Shown in pieces: positions 6,161-11,406 of a stretch of DNA of 15,397 bases. Source of the DNA: Candidatus Altimarinota bacterium (GTDB taxonomy: Bacteria; Patescibacteriota; Gracilibacteria; UBA4473); NCBI GenBank assembly GCA_020630245.1, contig JAHDBZ010000008.1:1-15397 (forward strand). Reading direction: 5' to 3'. The notes beneath the pieces were generated by a model. That model was not told the origin of the DNA. It ran no database searches and saw only the letters and a program-made list of their open reading frames with translations. Numbering within the stretch: the stretch's first letter is position 1; the number at the start of each line of letters is the position of its first letter. A program made the translations under genes and the position numbers.

Positions 6161-7060
6161 CTAAAACACTATCTTGGGTTGCAAACTCCCCTGTCCCAGC
6201 AGCCCCAAGCCAATCGTCTTGTCATTACACGTCACCAGAACTTCTGCCTGCTTCTCCTCTTCGCAACTTCTCATCTTCTCATCCAATTTCACCGCTCTCC
6301 CATGCGACCAATCCCCGAGTCGTTCTTTGGGTATTTCTAGGACTTCAAGACCGGTAAGGATTTCACGCGGATCAAGCAAGGCTGAAGGCTGAAGGACGAA
6401 GGATGAATTTTTTAAGTCTTCAGGATTTAAAACTGCTAACTGCTCACCGCTCACTGCTAACTCTCCTACCCCAATTCGCCGCAACTCTCCACACATCCCC
6501 ACGATCCCCAGGGCTTCGGCCAGATCCCGCGCAAAGCTTCGCACGTAGAACCCCGCCGCTACCTCGATCTCTAGCTCCACCCAATCCGACCCGTGATCAA
6601 GAATCTCAGAACGCAAGATCTCGGTCTCACGGGACTTCATCTCAAACTCTTTACCCTTCCGCGCCAGGTCATAGGCCCGCTGCCCATTGATCTTGAGCGC
6701 GGAATACTTCGGCGGAATCTGCTGGATCTTCCCACTGAACTTTTCCTGCAAAACCTGCTCAATCTGCTGCGCACTGTCTACTGTTATCTGTTCACTGCTA
6801 ACTTGCATCTCCGATTCGGTATCCAACGTTTCACTGGTTCTATTGAACAATATTTTTGTACGATAAGTCTTCCGGTCTTTTTCTAGAAACGGAATCAGCT
6901 TCGTGCACTTCCCTACCGCTACTAAAAGCAAACCCGTTGCGAAGGGATCCAGTGTCCCCGTGTGACCTACCCGCTTCACTCCTAGCGCTTTACGCACGAC
7001 GGCTACGCAGTCGAATGAGGTCCAACCGGCGGGTTTGTCGATACAGAGGAATGTGTTCAT
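6161..7060 (-). CDS. truB: tRNA pseudouridine-55 synthase TruB
   Basis: 299 aa. TruB converts U55 of the tRNA T-loop to pseudouridine. The catalytic Asp is D38 in GHTGTLDPFATGLL. Other family motifs: the N-terminal IDKPAGWTSFD (7-17), SGKIQQIPPKYSALKINGQRAYDLARKG (109-136), and FYVRSFARDLAEALG (171-185). A PUA-like C-terminus follows (about 240-299). The gene carries three in-frame short tandem repeats that give unusual peptides: QVSSEQITVDSAQ (86-98), LAVSGEQLAVL (201-211) and FVLQPSALL (221-229). All lie in linkers away from the active site, so the enzyme is probably active. The start ATG has no Shine-Dalgarno sequence; TATAGT at 7082-7087 may be its -10. Stop codon TAG. Confidence 0.96.
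   Translation of the reverse strand: MNTFLCIDKPAGWTSFDCVAVVRKALGVKRVGHTGTLDPFATGLLLVAVGKCTKLIPFLEKDRKTYRTKILFNRTSETLDTESEMQVSSEQITVDSAQQIEQVLQEKFSGKIQQIPPKYSALKINGQRAYDLARKGKEFEMKSRETEILRSEILDHGSDWVELEIEVAAGFYVRSFARDLAEALGIVGMCGELRRIGVGELAVSGEQLAVLNPEDLKNSSFVLQPSALLDPREILTGLEVLEIPKERLGDWSHGRAVKLDEKMRSCEEEKQAEVLVTCNDKTIGLGLLGQGSLQPKIVF
6381..6408. repeat. Heptamer array inside truB (GCTGAAG)
   Basis: Plus-strand units GCTGAAG (6381-6387), GCTGAAG, GACGAAG and GATGAAT, exact period 7. It encodes the FVLQPSALL stretch of TruB on the minus strand. The unit differs from the other two arrays in the gene. Confidence 0.75.
6432..6466. repeat. Heptamer array inside truB (ACTGCTA/ACCGCTC)
   Basis: Plus-strand units ACTGCTA (6432-6438), ACTGCTC, ACCGCTC, ACTGCTA and ACTCTCC, exact period 7. 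Three units equal 21 nt or 7 codons, so the array can be added without breaking the frame; it encodes LAVSGEQLAVL. The same unit family occurs at 6773 and upstream of rpsF at 8564. Confidence 0.8.
6773..6807. repeat. Heptamer array inside truB, second copy of the ACTGCTA family
   Basis: Units ACTGTCT (6773-6779), ACTGTTA, TCTGTTC, ACTGCTA and ACTTGCA, period 7. It encodes QVSSEQITVDS of TruB, a linker before the SGKIQQIPP motif. Confidence 0.7.
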
Positions 7061-7081
7061 TATGGTAAAATTGTAGATAAA

Positions 7082-7087
7082 ACTATA
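7082..7087 (-). promoter_or_regulatory. Possible truB -10 box
   Basis: TATAGT on the minus strand, 21 nt before the truB ATG; the -35 region at 17 nt (TTAGGC) is poor. The divergent intergenic region also contains the small hairpin CTGG-CAAA-CCAG (7118-7129). Weak call. Confidence 0.3.
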
Positions 7088-7169
7088 CTGGCTGCCAAAC
7101 CTAAGCCTAATCTCTTACTGGCAAACCAGGAACTTGAGCTTTAGGTGCCCAGAAAAATGAGTGACTTTG

Positions 7170-7178
7170 TGTTATAAT
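7170..7178 (+). promoter_or_regulatory. Extended -10 promoter of the AT-rich small gene
   Basis: TGT-TATAAT, within the local string TTTGTGTTATAATC, is the same extended -10 type as at 6089 and 9583. No -35 element is seen. It lies 18 nt before the ATG at 7197 and overlaps an alternative GTG start at 7161, so the downstream ATG is the likely start. Confidence 0.65.
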
Positions 7179-7196
7179 CACAAAAAAAAGATCAAA

Positions 7197-7583
7197 ATGA
7201 GTGATAATATGATTCACATCATCATAAATGCATTATCTGTAGCTACCGTAGTTGTTGGCTGGACTATTGCATCAAAAATTAAGCGTGACGAGAAAAGGCG
7301 GGAAATTAAAACTAAATTTTTATCTGAAGCATACTTAACTTTGGCTCATGAGTTTTCCCAAAGAGATCCTAATGAAGTTGATTACAAAAAAATTCAACTT
7401 TTAGTCTCGAAAATTCAACTTTACGGTGATCGAAATCAAGTTGAAATGGTTAAAAAAATGTGTGAGCAAATAAGCAATAATGAAAATTTTGATTTAGATC
7501 CACTTCTAAATTCACTTAGAAACAGCTTACGTAAGGATTTAAATCTTGAAGAAATTAAAAGTACAACAACATGGTTAAGGTAA
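7197..7583 (+). CDS. Small membrane-anchored protein of unknown function, AT-rich
   Basis: 128 aa. Residues about 6-24 form one hydrophobic helix (IHIIINALSVATVVVGWTI), followed by a highly charged stretch (KIKRDEKRREIKTKF) and a soluble helical domain. Visible landmarks are KIQLYGDRNQVEMVKKM (72-88) and DLDPLLNSLRNSLRKDLNLE (99-118). I recall similar one-helix proteins with an 'IQLYG' strand and a terminal 'LR..LRK.L.L' helix in varied bacteria, all uncharacterised; this is from memory. By eye the gene is clearly richer in A+T than its neighbours (AAA, TTA, ATT and AAT dominate), which suggests recent transfer. Its stop codon lies 13 nt inside csaA, in a different frame. The ATG at 7197 is chosen because the -10 box occupies the sequence before it. 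Stop codon TAA. Confidence 0.75.
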   Translation: MSDNMIHIIINALSVATVVVGWTIASKIKRDEKRREIKTKFLSEAYLTLAHEFSQRDPNEVDYKKIQLLVSKIQLYGDRNQVEMVKKMCEQISNNENFDLDPLLNSLRNSLRKDLNLEEIKSTTTWLR

Positions 7584-7915
7584 ATAAAATCACCTGGAAC
7601 GATTTCAAAGCCGTGGAGCTCCGCGTAGGCACTATCACTCATGCCGAGGACTTCCCCGAAGCACATAAACCGGCGTACAAACTGACCGTAGACTTCGGCC
7701 CTGAGATCGGGAAAAAACGAACCAGTGCGCAGATCACGGAGCTTTACACACCGGAAAAGCTCATCGGCCGGCAGATCGTGGGCGTGGTGAATTTTCCCCT
7801 GAAACAGATTGGTCCGTTTATGTCAGAGTTTTTATGTACGGGGTTTTATGGAGAGGACGGGGTGGTGCTGGCGATCCCTGAGCGCGACGTAGCCAATGGA
7901 AGTAGATTGGGGTAA
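7571..7915 (+). CDS. csaA: CsaA-like tRNA-binding-domain protein
   Basis: 114 aa, close to the usual 110 aa of CsaA. It is a single OB-fold tRNA-binding domain of the CsaA/EMAP-II type: ITWNDFKAVELRVGTI (7-22), EDFPEAHKPAYKLTVDFG (27-44), SAQITELY (53-60), LIGRQIVGVVNFP (65-77), GPFMSEFLCTGF (82-93) and the ending AIPERDVANGSRLG. CsaA homologues are dimers reported to bind tRNA and, in Bacillus, to have chaperone or export-related activity; the physiological role is uncertain. The start overlaps the end of the preceding gene by 13 nt, and no other in-frame Met would leave a complete domain. Base composition is distinctly GC-richer than the upstream gene, so the overlap may be a junction created by insertion. 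No Shine-Dalgarno sequence is seen. Stop codon TAA. Confidence 0.93.
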   Translation: MVKVNKITWNDFKAVELRVGTITHAEDFPEAHKPAYKLTVDFGPEIGKKRTSAQITELYTPEKLIGRQIVGVVNFPLKQIGPFMSEFLCTGFYGEDGVVLAIPERDVANGSRLG

Positions 7916-7924
7916 AATAAAGAT

Positions 7925-8452
7925 ATGCAACCACTAATAGTCCCCTATTCTAAAGTAAAAACCATTAGCTTTGCAGTCTTTATGCTTTTTTGGGCCGTAG
8001 TCATGACCTGGCTCACGCACGCAGTCTTTTCGGAATATTCCAAAACTGAAACCGAACTGTGGATAGTATTAGCAGCTGGAACAATCACCATCGGGGCTTG
8101 GATAGGCGGTATAATTATGCTACGCATATCAACGCAAAATGCGCCTTTTTTGGAAGTGAATGACAAATACATACGTGTCGAATTTGATCGCAAACTGAGA
8201 CAAGAGATCCGCTGGGACCAGGTAACACGTATCACCGAGCAAAAGACGAATAAGCAACGAGTAATTGAGGTTCAAACGGCCAATACCCAAAAGATCCTCA
8301 ACAATAAGCATAAAATCCGAACCATGGACCCCTATAAGTTGGAGGAATATATGGAGCGCAAAAATTATTACATCAATACGACTCTTGCGACCATGAGTCA
8401 TGAAGAGTTACTAGCCGAGTTGCAAACTCGACTCTCCCACTATCAAAAATAA
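7925..8452 (+). CDS. Two-TM membrane protein with PH-like domain (STM3941-type)
   Basis: 175 aa. Two hydrophobic helices (about 13-33 and 45-66) are followed by a soluble part. NAPFLEVNDKYIRVEFD (72-88), EIRWDQVTRITEQ (94-106) and VIEVQTANTQKIL (113-125) have the strand pattern of the STM3941 family, in which membrane helices precede a PH-like domain. A charged helical end follows (EEYMERKNYY ... MSHEELLAELQTRLSHYQ). The function of the family is unknown. The gene starts 9 nt after csaA, so co-transcription is likely, although TAAAAT at 7913-7918 could be its own -10 with almost no leader. It is the second PH-like membrane protein of the window but has little obvious sequence identity with the first. 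No clear terminator follows. Stop codon TAA. Confidence 0.7.
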   Translation: MQPLIVPYSKVKTISFAVFMLFWAVVMTWLTHAVFSEYSKTETELWIVLAAGTITIGAWIGGIIMLRISTQNAPFLEVNDKYIRVEFDRKLRQEIRWDQVTRITEQKTNKQRVIEVQTANTQKILNNKHKIRTMDPYKLEEYMERKNYYINTTLATMSHEELLAELQTRLSHYQK

Positions 8453-8462
8453 AGTTTAAGGC

Positions 8463-8500
8463 ACTGCGAAACTGCAAAACTAAGCTTGACACCGTCAAGC
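8463..8500. repeat. Short octamer array followed by a perfect hairpin
   Basis: ACTGCGAA (8463-8470), ACTGCAAA (8471-8478) and ACTAAGCT (8479-8486) have period 8. Overlapping the last unit, GCTTGAC (8484-8490) and GTCAAGC (8494-8500) form a perfect 7-bp stem with an ACC loop. No U-tract follows, so a simple terminator is unlikely. The hairpin contains the candidate rpsF -35 hexamer. Confidence 0.55.
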
Positions 8501-8513
8501 GTCCCACTATCTT
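8486..8513 (+). promoter_or_regulatory. Possible rpsF promoter
   Basis: A perfect TTGACA (8486-8491), 16 nt, then TATCTT (8508-8513; 4 of 6 match). The predicted leader is about 105 nt and contains the heptamer array. The -35 lies in the 7-bp hairpin at 8484-8500, which could serve as an operator. Confidence 0.45.
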
Positions 8514-8563
8514 CCTCCCGCTTTGCCTGCGGTAATTAAGCCGTACGCCAAGAAATCAGAGCT

Positions 8564-8605
8564 TCTGCAGACTGCTTACCGCTATCTGCTCACCGCTCAC
8601 TCTTT
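8564..8605. repeat. Heptamer array upstream of rpsF (ACTGCTT/ACCGCTC)
   Basis: Units TCTGCAG (8564-8570), ACTGCTT, ACCGCTA, TCTGCTC, ACCGCTC and ACTCTTT, exact period 7. This is the same family as the arrays at 6432 and 6773 in truB. It lies in the predicted rpsF leader and ends 20 nt before the ATG. Confidence 0.8.
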
Positions 8606-8625
8606 ATTTCTTAGTCCAAAAAGTC

Positions 8626-9177
8626 ATGCAACAGTATGAAATCATGGTCATCATCCCAAATAGTCTGGATGCCAAGGCCGCAGAGAAGTCTTACAAAGAC
8701 CTCAACAAACGTCTCGCCGACGAATTCGGCGCCCAAGTTACCTTCGAAGATTTCTGGGGGGAACGTGGTTTTGCTTACATCATTAACAAGCAAAAATGGG
8801 GTTACTACGCCGTTTCACAATTTGAAATGGACCCAACTCGAGCCCAAGAACTTCGTCACGAACTCAATCTCGACAAAGAAATCGTGCGTTTCCTACTAAC
8901 GAAAGTAGACCCACGCGCACCTAAACCACAAAAATACGCGGATATGCAAAAAGAATACGCCGCCGCTAACAAGAAAAAAGCCGAAGCAGCCAAAGACGCC
9001 AAACCAGCGCCTGGTAAAAAAGCCAAGCTGACAACGGTAAAAGAAGATGCTCCCGCAAAAGAAGCTGACACTAAGCCAACCGAAAAAGCGGAAGCACCAG
9101 CGGCCGATGAAGCGCCAAAAGACGCGGTAGACAAAAAACTCGATGCCATCATCGACGAATCATCTACTGATCTCTAG
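8626..9177 (+). CDS. rpsF: 30S ribosomal protein bS6 with long Ala/Lys/Pro-rich tail
   Basis: 183 aa; the core S6 fold occupies about residues 1-94 (YEIMVIIPNSLDAKAAEK, then FEDFWGERGFAYIINKQKWGYY, FEMDP, LRHELNLDKEIVRFLLTKVD). S6 binds the 30S platform together with bS18, whose gene follows. Residues 95-183 are a low-complexity, probably disordered tail alternating Lys, Ala, Glu and Pro, ending in DKKLDAIIDESSTDL. Bacterial S6 is commonly 95-140 aa, so the tail is long. The start is the first ATG after an A-rich stretch (CCAAAAAGTC), with no Shine-Dalgarno sequence. The ssb gene often found between rpsF and rpsR is absent here. Stop codon TAG. Confidence 0.96.
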   Translation: MQQYEIMVIIPNSLDAKAAEKSYKDLNKRLADEFGAQVTFEDFWGERGFAYIINKQKWGYYAVSQFEMDPTRAQELRHELNLDKEIVRFLLTKVDPRAPKPQKYADMQKEYAAANKKKAEAAKDAKPAPGKKAKLTTVKEDAPAKEADTKPTEKAEAPAADEAPKDAVDKKLDAIIDESSTDL

Positions 9178-9186
9178 TCCCTGCCA

Positions 9187-9226
9187 TTAGCAAACTAGCA
9201 AACTACTTAATTAACAAATTAAATTA
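9187..9226. repeat. Octamer array between rpsF and rpsR (TTAGCAAA/CTAGCAAA)
   Basis: TTAGCAAA (9187-9194), CTAGCAAA (9195-9202), CTACTTAA, TTAACAAA and TTAAATTA, exact period 8. The last unit runs into the rpsR ATG (9226). The unit is the same as that downstream of tsf at 1835. Confidence 0.75.
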
Positions 9227-9450
9227 TGCCTCCTAGACCAAAAAAATTCGTCTGCACGCTGTGCAAAAACAACGTACAAGTCGTAGACTACAAAAACCCA
9301 GGCTTCCTAGCCAACTACATTACTTACTACCGATCGCTTCAAAGTCGATTCCACACTGGAGTCTGCCTCAAGCACCAAAAACAACTCGCTGTAGCCGTTA
9401 AACGCGCTCGCGGAATGGGCCTACTGGCCGCCGTGCGATACGAAAAATAA
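9226..9450 (+). CDS. rpsR: 30S ribosomal protein bS18, zinc-ribbon (C+) form
   Basis: 74 aa, normal length. The S18 motifs VDYKNPGFLANYIT and KRARGMGLLAAVRY are clear. Residues C10, C13, C47 and H50 (CTLC and CLKH) keep a full set of potential zinc ligands, the 'C+' state known for S18 and several other ribosomal proteins. It forms the S6:S18 pair on the small-subunit platform and is co-oriented with rpsF, 48 nt away, so co-transcription is likely. The octamer array replaces any Shine-Dalgarno sequence before the ATG. A strong terminator follows at 9515. Stop codon TAA. Confidence 0.97.
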   Translation: MPPRPKKFVCTLCKNNVQVVDYKNPGFLANYITYYRSLQSRFHTGVCLKHQKQLAVAVKRARGMGLLAAVRYEK

Positions 9451-9486
9451 GTAAGACTCAAAAATTTGTTTTCGCCAGTCGAACTT

Positions 9487-9505
9487 ATCCCGGCTTGTCC
9501 GGGAT
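9487..9505. repeat. Perfect hairpin in the rpsR 3' region
   Basis: ATCCCGG (9487-9493) and CCGGGAT (9499-9505) form a 7-bp GC-rich stem with a CTTGT loop and no U-tract. It could stabilise the rpsR mRNA end or be a small REP-like element. Confidence 0.5.
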
Positions 9506-9514
9506 CCAATCCTT

Positions 9515-9544
9515 AGCCACTCAAGACCACGAGTGGCTTTTTTT
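9515..9544 (+). terminator. Rho-independent terminator of rpsF-rpsR
   Basis: AGCCACTC (9515-9522) pairs with GAGTGGCT (9531-9538) around an 8-nt loop, followed by seven T. It lies 65 nt after the rpsR stop and 16 nt before the pilus promoter. Confidence 0.9.
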
Positions 9545-9559
9545 GTCTAGGAACCCCCA

Positions 9560-9588
9560 TTGTAAAATCCTTGGTTCTGTGGTATAAT
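9560..9588 (+). promoter_or_regulatory. Promoter of the type IV pilus operon
   Basis: TTGTAA (9560-9565), a 17-nt spacer, then TATAAT (9583-9588), preceded by the extended TGTGG. The predicted transcription start is about 25 nt before the ATG at 9620. The -10 surroundings match the FN3 gene promoter on the other strand over about 11 bases. Confidence 0.82.
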
Positions 9589-9619
9589 CGTGAGATAATT
9601 TTAAAAAACAAAAACTCAA

Positions 9620-10660
9620 ATGTTTGGACCACTGAAAAAAAAGAAAACGGATGCGCCTAAAGTTGACGGCTCTAAGGGGGTTGACTTTGGCAAAGTAAAA
9701 ACTGGCGGTGCTGCCAAGACAAACAACGCCATCGTCTCTCCTAACGTTCTCAAGAGCGGCAATATGTCGAGCATGGGATTGACCAAGGAAGAACAGGCCG
9801 CTCTCATCGAAAAACGAAATCAAATCCCTGTGCTCACCAAAGCCTTGAAATATTCGTCGATCGTAGCGTTTGCGGTGACACTGGCAGGATTTTTATTTTT
9901 CACGGCTGATTTGGAAAAGAGCAATGCCTATTTTAGTCTGGTGGGACTCAATGAAAACACCGGATCTGCCTATGCTCGTATTAGCCAGGAGAACACGCAG
10001 AAAAAGACTGACCTAGAAAAAATCCAAGGTCAGATCGCAAAGCTCCAAGATCGCATCAAAAACGGTATCTTTGGAAACTTTGTAGACACCACCCAGGAAA
10101 TTACGGGTAATCAACGACACTGGTACACCGACGTTGAAGAAGTGGAAGTGACTGATGAAGAAACTGGCGAAATCTCTACCAAAGAACAGGTTCGCTATGG
10201 ATATCTAGACATGATTAATTACCTGGTCGAATATTTCGAAGATCGGAACTTTAAAACGACTTATTTCAAAGAGAAGGAAGAAGGACTCGTCTCTTCTGGT
10301 TCTCGAAGCCGTGGCCGTATCAGTAGTAGTGAAGCGCTCCTAATGGACAATGAAGTGAACGTAAAAACCATTGCTGTTTCACAGAACTCAGCCAATCTAA
10401 CACTCCAAGCCTCTGACATCTATGGCAAGATTTTTACCCTAGGAAGTGAATTTGTGGAGGTTACCAACAGTACTCCAATCTTTAAAGCTGGTGGTGTTCG
10501 TAGTTTCCAAAGACAGGATCTCCAAGCTGGTGATGCGGGTCTCAATATGGGTCTCCGCCTCGAACTACAAACCGACGAAGACGAAGACCCAGCTGATGAA
10601 AAATTTAAATACCTACACGAATGGCTCGTAGCCGAAAACCTAATTCCTGACGTTAAATAA
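9620..10660 (+). CDS. PilN-like inner-membrane pilus alignment protein
   Basis: 346 aa. Residues 1-76 are cytoplasmic, basic and low in complexity (MFGPLKKKKTDAPKVDGSKG at the start). One TM helix lies at about 77-95, a coiled coil at about 118-147 (QENTQKKTDLEKIQGQIAKL), and a mixed alpha/beta external part with acidic patches (TDEETGEISTKEQ; TDEDEDPADE) follows. This order (cytoplasmic tail, TM, coil, small folded domain) and its place before a PilO-like gene and pilB suggest PilN, the inner-membrane protein that links the pilus motor to the alignment complex. No PilN consensus motif is certain, and the PilM-binding N-terminal motif is not recognisable, so the assignment rests on topology and context. 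It is the first gene of a four-gene unit, 11 nt before the next. Stop codon TAA. Confidence 0.65.
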   Translation: MFGPLKKKKTDAPKVDGSKGVDFGKVKTGGAAKTNNAIVSPNVLKSGNMSSMGLTKEEQAALIEKRNQIPVLTKALKYSSIVAFAVTLAGFLFFTADLEKSNAYFSLVGLNENTGSAYARISQENTQKKTDLEKIQGQIAKLQDRIKNGIFGNFVDTTQEITGNQRHWYTDVEEVEVTDEETGEISTKEQVRYGYLDMINYLVEYFEDRNFKTTYFKEKEEGLVSSGSRSRGRISSSEALLMDNEVNVKTIAVSQNSANLTLQASDIYGKIFTLGSEFVEVTNSTPIFKAGGVRSFQRQDLQAGDAGLNMGLRLELQTDEDEDPADEKFKYLHEWLVAENLIPDVK

Positions 10661-10671
10661 AACTCTAAAAC

Positions 10672-11406
10672 ATGGCCTCTCCTCTCAAAGCAAAAACAAA
10701 AAAATCTTCTGAAAAAAGCCTCAAACTGTCTCGTCGACAGAAGTGGCGTCGAAACCCGATCCCTTGGGCAGTCCTCTGGATTGTGACGCTAGCTGTTGCC
10801 GGTATCTGGGTCGTGCCAAATGCACTCACCTGGGTGGATCAAAAATCAAAAATTTCTTCGCTCTCAAGTGAAAACACTTCCCTCGAAACACAGATCGATA
10901 CACAGAAAAAAGTACGAAATCAAGAACAAGAAAAGTTTGATCAACTTGCCAAAGGAACGCTGGCCGTAGAGGACCAACGATTCCCCTACCAGATCGACGC
11001 GAACAAGATCGCCAAGATTATTGAGATCTACGCGCTACAGCTCAATCTGAGTCGTACCACGTTTGTAGACCTGCAGACGCTGAGCTTTTCTACCGCTCGT
11101 CCGAGCGATGGAACTGATTATTATGAAACGATCGTTAATATGGCACTCTACATCGATGAAAACTCGCTGAAACGCTTTATCGACTTCGTTCAGACGGGTC
11201 TCTATGACAATCAACTAACCGTCGATACGATCTCTCCAGAAAATAAAGGAGAAACTGCGGCGCTAGAGTTTTTGGACGACAATCTGCTACCGATCGCGCA
11301 CATCCGCTCTATCAATCTCTCCGAAGACAGTAGTGCCAACACAGAGTTCCCGCGAAAAATTTACAGTGCTCAAATGCAACTCGTGTTCTTTTCTCAAAAC
11401 GAATAA
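10672..11406 (+). CDS. PilO-like pilus alignment protein
   Basis: 244 aa. A very basic cytoplasmic start (KAKTKKSSEKSLKLSRRQKW, residues 6-25) precedes one TM helix at about 31-52. A coiled coil follows at about 55-95 (SKISSLSSENTSLETQIDTQ), then a compact alpha/beta domain (about 105-244). In it the helix ANKIAKIIEIYALQLNLS and the strands ETIVNMALYIDENSLKRFIDF fit the ferredoxin-like fold of PilO/GspM. Such proteins pair with PilN in the inner-membrane alignment complex. Its stop codon overlaps the pilB ATG by one base (TAATG), which points to translational coupling in a genome without Shine-Dalgarno sequences. Assignment is by topology and neighbourhood. Confidence 0.68.
   Translation: MASPLKAKTKKSSEKSLKLSRRQKWRRNPIPWAVLWIVTLAVAGIWVVPNALTWVDQKSKISSLSSENTSLETQIDTQKKVRNQEQEKFDQLAKGTLAVEDQRFPYQIDANKIAKIIEIYALQLNLSRTTFVDLQTLSFSTARPSDGTDYYETIVNMALYIDENSLKRFIDFVQTGLYDNQLTVDTISPENKGETAALEFLDDNLLPIAHIRSINLSEDSSANTEFPRKIYSAQMQLVFFSQNE

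Noticed and set aside
6403..6886. Plus-strand frames across truB
   Set aside because: They overlap the clearly conserved TruB coding sequence and have the Pro/Ser/Arg/Leu bias of an antisense frame.
7161..7196. Longer start (GTG at 7161) for the AT-rich small protein
   Set aside because: The extended -10 box TGTTATAAT (7170-7178) lies in that stretch, and the extra residues would place a charged segment before the membrane helix.
8109..8114. TATAAT inside the two-TM PH-like gene
   Set aside because: It lies in coding sequence with no downstream gene start nearby and no -35; chance occurrence is likely.
8463..8605. CRISPR-like array
   Set aside because: Units are only 7-8 bp with no unique spacers of constant length, and no cas genes are in the window.
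8453..8625. tRNA or small structured RNA between the PH-like gene and rpsF
   Set aside because: No cloverleaf could be drawn; the stretch is explained by repeats, a short hairpin and a possible promoter.
8856..9152. 98-aa Ala/Ser-rich frame antisense to rpsF
   Set aside because: It is a mirror of the low-complexity Lys/Ala tail of S6 and has no independent support.
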